Shown here one piece after another: positions 9,388 to 14,981 of a stretch of DNA of 14,981 nucleotides (positions within the stretch are counted from its first letter, which is position 1; each line of letters opens with the position of its first letter). Origin of the DNA: JBBQDK01 sp038319625 (GTDB lineage: Bacteria; Pseudomonadota; Gammaproteobacteria; JBBQDK01); the NCBI GenBank assembly GCA_038319625.1, contig JBBQDK010000063.1, positions 1 to 14,981 of the forward strand. Direction: 5' to 3'. Below the pieces are notes generated by a model. The model searched no databases. It was not told where the DNA came from and worked only from the letters and a program-made list of their open reading frames with translations. Both the position numbers and the translations under genes were made by a program.

Positions 9388-11571
9388 ATGAATTTCGATT
9401 ATACCGTTCACGCCGTTTCCAGTGCGCCGCATACCGCGGGGAAACGCTCCCTTTTGTCGCGACCCGGCTGGCGCCGAGCTTGGCTGTTGCTGGGCACCCT
9501 GGTGCTGCCAGCACTCGCGGCAGCGAATACGCTACAGGACATCAGCTATTCAGCGCTGCCGGGTGATCGCGTGCAGGTAACGCTGACTCTGGCGGAACCG
9601 GCGCCCACGCCTCTGAGTTTCACCATCGACAACCCGGCGCGCATCGCGCTGGACCTGCCGGATACCACCAATGGCCTGGCCAGCAAATCGCGCAGTATCA
9701 ACGTCGGTGTGGCGCGCAGCATCAACACCGCCGAAGCGCGCGGCCGCACTCGTGTGGTGATGAACCTCACCAAGCTGGTGCCTTACACCACGCGTATCGA
9801 AGGCAATAAACTCATCATTACCGTCGAAGGCGGTATCGCGGCGCCGGTCGACATTCAGACCGCCACCGCACCGGCCGCTGTTGCCACGGCCAGTCCCGCT
9901 TCGGCCGGTGCCCGCCCGGCGTCCCGTGTGCCCGGACGGCGCATCGACAACGTCGACTTCCGACGCGGTGACCACGGCGAAGGCCGCGTCGTCATCACAT
10001 TGTCCGACCCCTCCATCCCGGTCGACATGAAGGAAGAGGGTAGTGACGTTGTTGTCGACTTCGCCGGCACCAATTTGCCTGACGCACTGCGCCGTCGTCT
10101 CGATGTACTGGATTTCGCCACACCGGTGAAGACCATCGATACGACATCCAAGGGCGACAAGGTTCATATGGTGATCGCCACCAGCAGTGACCATGAATCG
10201 CTCGCCTACCAGACCGGTAATCAGTACACCGTTGAGATCAAACCCGTCAGTAAGGAAAAGAAGGCCGAGGAACAGAAAGCCAAGTTCGGCTATACCGGTG
10301 AACGCCTGTCGCTCAACTTCCAGAACATCGAAGTGCGCGCCGTGCTACAGCTGATCGCCGACTTTACGGGCCTGAATCTGGTCACCAGCGACACCGTGAC
10401 AGGCAACATCACCCTGCGCCTGAAGAACGTGCCCTGGGACCAGGCGCTCGACATCATCCTCAAGACCAAGGGCCTGGGAAAACGCCAGTCGGGCAACGTA
10501 ATTCTGATCGCGCCCAGCGAAGAGATCGCCGCGCGTGAGAAGGCCGAGTTGCAGGCTGCCAAGACCGTGGAAGAACTCGCCCCGCTGCGTTCCGAGTTCG
10601 TGCAGATCAACTACGCCAAGGCCGCTGACCTCGCGACATTGATCAAAGCCAAGGAAAATTCGCTGCTGTCCGCTCGTGGCAGCGTGACTGTCGACGAACG
10701 TACCAACACCTTGCTGGTGCAGGATACTGCCGACAAGCTCACTGATATCCGCAAGTTGGTAACTGCATTGGATATCCCGGTACGCCAGGTGTTGATCGAA
10801 TCGCGCATCGTCATTGCCAACGACGACTTTAATCGTCAGCTGGGCGTCCGTTTCGGTGCCTCGGCCCGCAACGACATCAGTAATGGGCGCACGTTGAGCA
10901 CCGGCGGAACGCTAGGTGCCACGGATACGATCAGTTCCGATGCCGCCGCCGGTAATTCGTTTGCTGCGCCGTCGCTCGATAACCGGCTCAACGTCAACCT
11001 GCCGGTAAGCAGTCCGGCTGGTAGTGTCGCCTTCGCCCTGCTCGGTTCCAACTTCATGCTCGACCTGGAGTTGTCCGCCTTGCAGACTGAAGGCCGCGGC
11101 GAAGTGATTTCCAGTCCGCGCGTGATCACCGCCAATCAGAAGGAAGCGCTGATCGAGCAAGGCGTGGAGATTCCGTATATCCAGCCTATATCGGGTACCA
11201 GCACCGCTCCGTCCGTGTCCTTCAAGAAGGCAGTGCTGTCGCTCAAGGTCACGCCGCAGATCACCCCGGATGACCGTATCATCATGGATTTGGCGGTTAC
11301 CAAGGACAGCGTGGGACAGATCTTCCAGGGCGTACCCAGCATCAACACCCGTGAAGTGAATACCCAGGTGCTGGTGGACAACGGCGCAACCGTGGTACTC
11401 GGCGGTGTCTACGAACAGATCCGCAGCAACGACGTGAGTCGCGTGCCGTTCCTCAGCGATCTGCCGGGTGTCGGCGCGCTGTTCCGCAACACCAACAAGA
11501 CCGACAACAAATCCGAGTTGCTGATCTTCGTCACTCCCAAGATCATCAAGGAAGGTCTGAGTGTAGAGTAG
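9388..11571 (+). CDS. pilQ: Type IV pilus secretin PilQ
   Basis: Outer-membrane secretin of 727 residues through which the pilus emerges. An Arg-rich N-terminus (RPGWRRAW) and a hydrophobic core ending LPALAAAN form the signal peptide. Two AMIN domains, which bind peptidoglycan in relatives, lie at about residues 50-130 and 185-285, separated by an Ala/Pro-rich linker. The STN/N0 domain starts near residue 307 (LSLNFQNIEVRAVLQLIADFTG), the secretin N domain lies at about 402-468, and the secretin barrel runs from about 570 to the end (VISSPRVITANQKEALIEQG, VPFLSDLPGVGALFRN). The ATG at 9388 is preferred over the in-frame ATG at 9376 because a six-G run at 9378-9383 serves as its ribosome binding site. 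It follows pilP after 16 bp. Confidence 0.96.
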   Translation: MNFDYTVHAVSSAPHTAGKRSLLSRPGWRRAWLLLGTLVLPALAAANTLQDISYSALPGDRVQVTLTLAEPAPTPLSFTIDNPARIALDLPDTTNGLASKSRSINVGVARSINTAEARGRTRVVMNLTKLVPYTTRIEGNKLIITVEGGIAAPVDIQTATAPAAVATASPASAGARPASRVPGRRIDNVDFRRGDHGEGRVVITLSDPSIPVDMKEEGSDVVVDFAGTNLPDALRRRLDVLDFATPVKTIDTTSKGDKVHMVIATSSDHESLAYQTGNQYTVEIKPVSKEKKAEEQKAKFGYTGERLSLNFQNIEVRAVLQLIADFTGLNLVTSDTVTGNITLRLKNVPWDQALDIILKTKGLGKRQSGNVILIAPSEEIAAREKAELQAAKTVEELAPLRSEFVQINYAKAADLATLIKAKENSLLSARGSVTVDERTNTLLVQDTADKLTDIRKLVTALDIPVRQVLIESRIVIANDDFNRQLGVRFGASARNDISNGRTLSTGGTLGATDTISSDAAAGNSFAAPSLDNRLNVNLPVSSPAGSVAFALLGSNFMLDLELSALQTEGRGEVISSPRVITANQKEALIEQGVEIPYIQPISGTSTAPSVSFKKAVLSLKVTPQITPDDRIIMDLAVTKDSVGQIFQGVPSINTREVNTQVLVDNGATVVLGGVYEQIRSNDVSRVPFLSDLPGVGALFRNTNKTDNKSELLIFVTPKIIKEGLSVE

Positions 11572-11607
11572 CGCTGCGGCTGAGTTGTGACGGAGACGGT
11601 CGGTGAA

Positions 11608-11647
11608 CCCGGTGGTGTGGAAAAGACATCTCACACCGGGTAATTTT
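11608..11647 (+). terminator. Terminator-like hairpin after pilQ
   Basis: CCCGGTG at 11608-11614 pairs with CACCGGG at 11634-11640; the stem can extend two pairs past a bulged G. TAATTTT follows directly, an interrupted U-tract. It lies 37 bases past the pilQ stop and would plausibly end the pil transcript before aroK. Confidence 0.5.
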
Positions 11648-11817
11648 GCCAGGTTTGGCGCGCAGGGCTCCGGATAGCTCAGTAATGCGTTTGTTACCAA
11701 CTGATTGAGTAGACATATGCATGCCACCGGATGGCAGTGCAATGTCAGCGTGACAATTCCTCGGACTGTAGCGAACTCACTGCACCGGTTCCCCCCTGTG
11801 TCCCGAACGTTAAAGTG

Positions 11818-11823
11818 TATGAT
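11818..11823 (+). promoter_or_regulatory. Candidate -10 for aroK
   Basis: TATGAT matches the sigma70 -10 at five of six positions and lies 42 bases before the chosen aroK start, in an AT-richer patch. No good -35 is seen. Together with the hairpin at 11608-11647 it suggests aroK has its own transcript. The rest of the 11572-11865 gap shows no gene. Confidence 0.3.
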
Positions 11824-11865
11824 ATCGTATCGCGTACATTAATCGGTTGTAGGTATGGGCCGGGC

Positions 11866-12375
11866 ATGACCGCGATGGAATCTATTTTCCTCATCGGCCC
11901 CATGGGCGCCGGCAAGACCACCATCGGCAAGGCGCTGGCACGCGAACTCGGGCTGAACTTCCATGACAGCGATAAAGAGATCGAGACCCGTACCGGCGCT
12001 GACATCCCGCTGATATTCGAACTGGAGGGCGAAAAGGGCTTTCGCACTCGTGAGCATGCCATGATCGAGGAGTTGAGCCGTCTCGATGGCGTCGTCCTCG
12101 CCACCGGTGGTGGCGCAGTACTCGATACGGAAAATCGCGCCAACCTCGCCGCGCGCGGCCGCGTGGTCTACTTGCACACCACTGTCGAGCAACAGCTCAA
12201 ACGCACCGCTCGCGATCGCCACCGTCCATTGTTGCACACCGAAGACCCGCGCACCCGCCTTACCGAATTGCTGGTGCAGCGCGAACCACTGTACCGCGAG
12301 ATTGCCGACCTGGTCATCAAGACCGACGGGCGCAGCGTAACGGCGGTGGTGAAGGAGATCCTCAAGAAGTTGTAG
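11866..12375 (+). CDS. aroK: Shikimate kinase
   Basis: Phosphorylates the 3-hydroxyl of shikimate with ATP, the fifth step of the pathway to chorismate, in the cytoplasm. The 169-residue protein is of normal length and carries the Walker A loop GPMGAGKT (Lys17, Thr18), the Asp34-Ser-Asp36 metal/shikimate motif, Arg60 in GFRTRE, the Gly81-Gly82-Gly83 shikimate-binding loop and the lid arginines in ARDRHRP. The ATG at 11866 was chosen (MTAMESIFLIGPMG); ATG 11875 is equally compatible with the fold. The longer in-frame frame from 11731 adds 45 residues without family resemblance and includes the candidate promoter. It follows pilQ, as in many gammaproteobacteria. Confidence 0.95.
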   Translation: MTAMESIFLIGPMGAGKTTIGKALARELGLNFHDSDKEIETRTGADIPLIFELEGEKGFRTREHAMIEELSRLDGVVLATGGGAVLDTENRANLAARGRVVYLHTTVEQQLKRTARDRHRPLLHTEDPRTRLTELLVQREPLYREIADLVIKTDGRSVTAVVKEILKKL

Positions 12376-12435
12376 GGTGCGCGGTTCAGCAATCCTTCCC
12401 GACCGAATCGCAGGACAGATCTCAGGCGCGCACCC
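12375..12435. repeat. Long-range inverted repeat between aroK and aroB
   Basis: GGGTGCGCG at 12375-12383, starting on the last base of the aroK stop codon, is perfectly complementary to CGCGCACCC at 12427-12435. The intervening 43 bases contain no equally strong structure and no T-run follows. It could be an interspersed repeat, a 3'-end stabiliser for aroK mRNA or a weak barrier to readthrough into aroB. Confidence 0.5.
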
Positions 12436-12442
12436 GTATTCC

Positions 12443-12471
12443 TTGGCGTCCTGCCGCTTTTTCTTTATGCT
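12443..12471 (+). promoter_or_regulatory. Candidate promoter placed to start transcription at the aroB ATG
   Basis: TTGGCG at 12443-12448 and TATGCT at 12466-12471 each match the sigma70 consensus at four of six positions, with an ideal 17-bp spacer. The expected start, about seven bases after the -10, falls at 12478, the A of the aroB ATG. No Shine-Dalgarno sequence lies before that ATG. Confidence 0.4.
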
Positions 12472-12477
12472 GCACAC

Positions 12478-13578
12478 ATGCACACATTGAATGTCGACCT
12501 CGGCGAGCGTCGTTACCCCATCCATATCGGTGCCGGCCTGCTGGGCCGCAGCGAACTGCTCGCGCCGCACATTCCCGGTCGACAGGTCCTGGTGGTCAGC
12601 AACGAAACCGTGGCGCCTCTTTACCTGGAGCGCTTAAGCGCAGGATTGACCGGGTTCCGGCAGCACAATGTCATCCTGCCGGACGGCGAGCAATACAAGA
12701 CACTGGACGTTTTGAACCGCATCTTCGATGCTCTCCTGCAAAATCGTTGCGACCGCGATATCACCCTCATTGCGCTGGGCGGCGGGGTGATCGGCGATAT
12801 CACCGGATTCGCCGCGGCCAGTTACCAGCGCGGAGTGAATTTCATCCAGGTGCCCACCACCTTGCTGGCGCAGGTCGATTCTTCGGTGGGTGGCAAGACC
12901 GGCGTCAACCACCCGCTCGGCAAGAACATGATCGGCGCGTTTTACCAACCGCGCTGTGTGATCGCCGATACGACAACACTCAACACCCTCCCCGACCGCG
13001 AACTGTCCGCCGGTCTCGCCGAGGTGATCAAGTACGGACTGATTCGCGATGCCGTATTCTTCAGCTGGCTGGAATCCAACCTGGATACACTGCTGGTGCG
13101 CAACCCCGGTGTGCTTGCCTACGCAATCGAACGTTCCTGTCATAACAAGGCCGAAGTGGTGGTGGCGGACGAGCGTGAGAGCGGTCAGCGCGCACTGCTT
13201 AATTTTGGCCACACTTTCGGCCACGCCATCGAGACCGGTATGGGCTACGGCACTTGGCTGCACGGTGAGGCTGTTGCCACGGGCATGTGCATGGCCGCGC
13301 GCCTGTCGCAGCGCCTGGGCTGGATCGATAGCATCGATGTGACGCGTATCGAGACGTTGATCACGCGCGCGCAGTTGCCGACACAGCCACCGACAGAACT
13401 CGACGCCACGCGCTTTCTCGATCTCATGGCCGCGGATAAAAAGGTCAAGGACGGTTGTGTGCGGCTGGTGTTGCTCAAGAGCATCGGCGAGTCGCTTGTG
13501 AGCGGTGATTACGATCCGGCGCAGTTGCTGGCCTTTCTTGAGCACGATACGCATCGGTCCGGTATCGCTACCCTATGA
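12478..13578 (+). CDS. aroB: 3-dehydroquinate synthase
   Basis: Converts DAHP to 3-dehydroquinate, the second step of the shikimate pathway, using NAD+ and a divalent metal in the cytoplasm. The 366-residue protein is of normal length. The NAD-binding region includes LIALGGGVIGDITGFAA and the substrate loop QVDSSVGGKTGVNHPLGKNM. The metal ligands are visible as Glu182 (GLAEVIKYG), His245 (NFGHTFGHA) and His262 (WLHGEA), offset by two from the E. coli numbering. The ATG follows CTGCACAC with no ribosome binding site; no better in-frame start is seen, and MHTLNVDLGERRYPIHIG matches the family N-terminus. It follows aroK by 102 bp and overlaps the dGTPase gene by 4 bp. Confidence 0.96.
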   Translation: MHTLNVDLGERRYPIHIGAGLLGRSELLAPHIPGRQVLVVSNETVAPLYLERLSAGLTGFRQHNVILPDGEQYKTLDVLNRIFDALLQNRCDRDITLIALGGGVIGDITGFAAASYQRGVNFIQVPTTLLAQVDSSVGGKTGVNHPLGKNMIGAFYQPRCVIADTTTLNTLPDRELSAGLAEVIKYGLIRDAVFFSWLESNLDTLLVRNPGVLAYAIERSCHNKAEVVVADERESGQRALLNFGHTFGHAIETGMGYGTWLHGEAVATGMCMAARLSQRLGWIDSIDVTRIETLITRAQLPTQPPTELDATRFLDLMAADKKVKDGCVRLVLLKSIGESLVSGDYDPAQLLAFLEHDTHRSGIATL

Positions 13579-14759
13579 GCAGCCGTGCGCCCGGGTCGAA
13601 TTCCGTACTTATCGGCCTCGCCGATTACGCCGCCAACTACGTGACTTCACGCGGGCGTCAGCACGCCGAGCCCGGTCCTGCGTACCGCAGCGAATACCAG
13701 CGCGACCGCGACCGCATCATTCACTCCGCGGCGTTCCGGCGTCTTGAGTACAAGACCCAGGTATTCGTCAATCACGAAGGCGATCTGTTCCGCACGCGTC
13801 TGACGCATTCCATCGAAGTGGCGCAGATCGCACGTTCCGTGGCGCGCGCACTGCATCTCAACGAAGATCTTACCGAGGCTATCGCACTGGCGCACGATGT
13901 CGGCCACACGCCTTTCGGTCATGCGGGTCAGGACGCGCTCAACGCCTGCATGAATGATTTCGGCGGCTTCGAACACAATCTGCAGTCGCTGCGCGTGGTC
14001 GATGAACTGGAAGAACGCTATGCCGCGTTTCGCGGCCTGAATCTGAGCTTCGAAACCCGTGAGGGCATACTCAAGCACTGTTCTCCGGCCAAGGCGGCGG
14101 AACTCGGCGAGATCGGTCGGCGCTTTCAAGACAGGAGTCAGCCCAGCCTGGAGGCGCAACTTACCAATTTGTCAGACGAGATAGCCTACAACAGTCACGA
14201 CGTCGACGATGGCTTGCGTGCCGGCCTGCTTGGTCTCGAACAGCTCTCCGAGATACAGTTATTTCGTGAACAATACGCCGAGGTGTGCGCGACCTATCCT
14301 GCGCTCGCGGAACGACGTGCCATTCACGAGGTGGTGCGGCGAATGATCAACCGTCAGGTGGTCGACCTGATAGAAACCACTCAGGCCCGCCTCGCCGCCG
14401 CCGCACCGGCCGATATCGAGGCGGTACGGGCGCACCCCGAGGCGCTAATCGCCTTCAGTGCGACGATGCGCGAACAGAACCTGGAATTAAAGCGTTTTCT
14501 ACGCCACAACCTCTACCGTCATTACCGCGTGCACCGCATGACCGCCAAGGCCGCACGCGTCATCAGCGCGTTGTTTCCCGCCTTTCTCGACGATGTACGC
14601 CTGCTGCCACCCGATGCACAGCGCAGTGTCGCGGAACTGGAACAGCGCAATGCCTTGGCCGGGCGCGCCCGGGGCGTTGCCGATTATATCGCCGGCATGA
14701 CCGATCGCTATGCGATTGCGGAGTACAATCGGGTATTCGATCCGGGGCAGTTGTCATAA
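13575..14759 (+). CDS. dgt: dGTPase-like HD-domain triphosphohydrolase
   Basis: A 394-residue protein of the deoxyguanosinetriphosphate triphosphohydrolase-like family, which hydrolyses dNTPs to deoxynucleoside and triphosphate. The HD-domain metal ligands are His78 (RLTHSIEVAQ), His107-Asp108 (ALAHDVGHTPFGH) and Asp201 (LSDEIAYNSHDVDDG). The N-terminal DRIIHSAAFRRLEYKTQVF is highly characteristic of the family. The shorter length places it with dGTPase-like proteins rather than the roughly 500-residue E. coli Dgt, so its nucleotide preference is uncertain. The start ATG overlaps the aroB stop as ATGA and lacks a strong ribosome binding site, implying translational coupling to aroB. A WGR-domain gene follows on the same strand. 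Confidence 0.92.
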   Translation: MSSRAPGSNSVLIGLADYAANYVTSRGRQHAEPGPAYRSEYQRDRDRIIHSAAFRRLEYKTQVFVNHEGDLFRTRLTHSIEVAQIARSVARALHLNEDLTEAIALAHDVGHTPFGHAGQDALNACMNDFGGFEHNLQSLRVVDELEERYAAFRGLNLSFETREGILKHCSPAKAAELGEIGRRFQDRSQPSLEAQLTNLSDEIAYNSHDVDDGLRAGLLGLEQLSEIQLFREQYAEVCATYPALAERRAIHEVVRRMINRQVVDLIETTQARLAAAAPADIEAVRAHPEALIAFSATMREQNLELKRFLRHNLYRHYRVHRMTAKAARVISALFPAFLDDVRLLPPDAQRSVAELEQRNALAGRARGVADYIAGMTDRYAIAEYNRVFDPGQLS

Positions 14760-14767
14760 CCGCAGTA

Positions 14768-14808
14768 GCTGGTAGCGAGTTACTAGCGACTAGCCACATG
14801 CTACCAGC
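14768..14808. repeat. Palindromic element between dgt and the WGR gene
   Basis: GCTGGTAGC at 14768-14776 and GCTACCAGC at 14800-14808 are perfect inverted repeats. Nested within the 23-base loop is a smaller CTAG-CGA-CTAG palindrome at 14783-14793. The TAG/CTAG-rich composition differs from the flanking genes and looks like a small interspersed repeat. No T-run follows, so an intrinsic terminator is unlikely. Confidence 0.55.
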
Positions 14809-14818
14809 CACAGAATTT

Positions 14819-14981
14819 ATGAGAATCTACATGCAAACGCCTGCGCTGGAAGGCAAACCGCCGCGCTTTTATCATCTACTACTACAGGAAGACCTGCTGG
14901 AGGGATGGACCTTGATTCTGGAGTCGGGCAACCAGGGCGCGCCCGGGCGCGTGCGCCGGCAACATTTAGTCGATCATGATG
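14819..14981 (+). CDS. WGR-domain protein, N-terminal part only
   Basis: The frame is open from the ATG at 14819 to the window edge, giving 54 residues beginning MRIYMQTPALEGKPPRFYHL. RFYHLLLQEDLLEGWTLILE followed by SGNQGAPGRVRRQ fits a WGR domain, a small beta-rich fold that binds nucleic acid ends in PARPs and occurs alone in bacterial proteins of unknown function. The second in-frame ATG at 14831 is an alternative start, with ATGAGA upstream as a weak ribosome binding site. The gene is co-directional with dgt, 59 bp downstream across a palindrome. The C-terminus is outside the window, so total length and further domains cannot be judged. Confidence 0.65.
   Translation, partial: MRIYMQTPALEGKPPRFYHLLLQEDLLEGWTLILESGNQGAPGRVRRQHLVDHD

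Noticed and set aside
9550..10194. Minus-strand open frame of 214 codons opposite pilQ
   Set aside because: Antisense to the AMIN domains of PilQ, with a Gly/Arg/Asp-biased translation that matches no family.
10912..11742. Minus-strand open frame of 276 codons
   Set aside because: Antisense to the PilQ secretin domain; it continues past the pilQ stop only because stops are rare in that frame.
11731..11865. Upstream in-frame start for aroK
   Set aside because: The added 45 residues do not resemble shikimate kinase, and the ATG at 11866 gives the normal family length.
12634..13554. Minus-strand open frame of 306 codons opposite aroB
   Set aside because: The sense strand carries all AroB motifs; the antisense translation shows no recognisable domain.

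Overview
The window is ordinary chromosome of a moderately GC-rich gammaproteobacterium with type IV pili. The evidence is the block mrcA (PBP1A) divergent from pilMNOPQ, followed by aroK and aroB, an arrangement typical of Pseudomonas, Chromatiales and relatives. The proteins look gammaproteobacterial throughout; I cannot name a genus from the sequence alone.

Layout. Bases 1-163 hold no gene, only a strong hairpin. A small membrane protein of unknown function (164-526, minus) is divergent from a YgiQ-family radical SAM protein (795-3149, plus). That gene converges on a small nucleotidyltransferase-fold protein (3184-3795, minus), which lies downstream of and co-directional with the bifunctional penicillin-binding protein PBP1A (3880-6345, minus). 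A 183-bp divergent region separates PBP1A from the plus-strand cluster pilM-pilN-pilO-pilP-pilQ (6529-11571), whose genes overlap or lie within about 16 bp of each other. After a terminator-like hairpin and a 294-bp gap come aroK (11866-12375), aroB (12478-13578) and a dGTPase-like HD phosphohydrolase gene that overlaps aroB by 4 bp (13575-14759). A WGR-domain protein begins at 14819 and runs off the window end.

How the genes work together. PilM is the cytoplasmic actin-like ring protein. It holds the PilN tail; PilN and PilO pair in the inner membrane; the lipoprotein PilP bridges to the PilQ secretin in the outer membrane. Together they are the alignment complex of the type IV pilus machine. 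AroB (step 2 of the shikimate pathway) and AroK (step 5) make aromatic precursors. PBP1A polymerises and crosslinks peptidoglycan.

Most notable. The ygiQ reading frame carries an in-frame pair of inverted REP-like palindromes (1608-1702) that is translated into the linker ahead of the radical SAM core. Several unrelated palindromic or repeat-like elements sit between genes (26-57, 3802-3867, 12375-12435, 14768-14808), suggesting a genome rich in small interspersed repeats. aroB has no ribosome binding site and a sigma70-like promoter placed so that transcription could start at its ATG. No mobile element, CRISPR array, tRNA or rRNA was seen, and no clearly new multi-gene system; the least understood pair is dgt plus the WGR gene.
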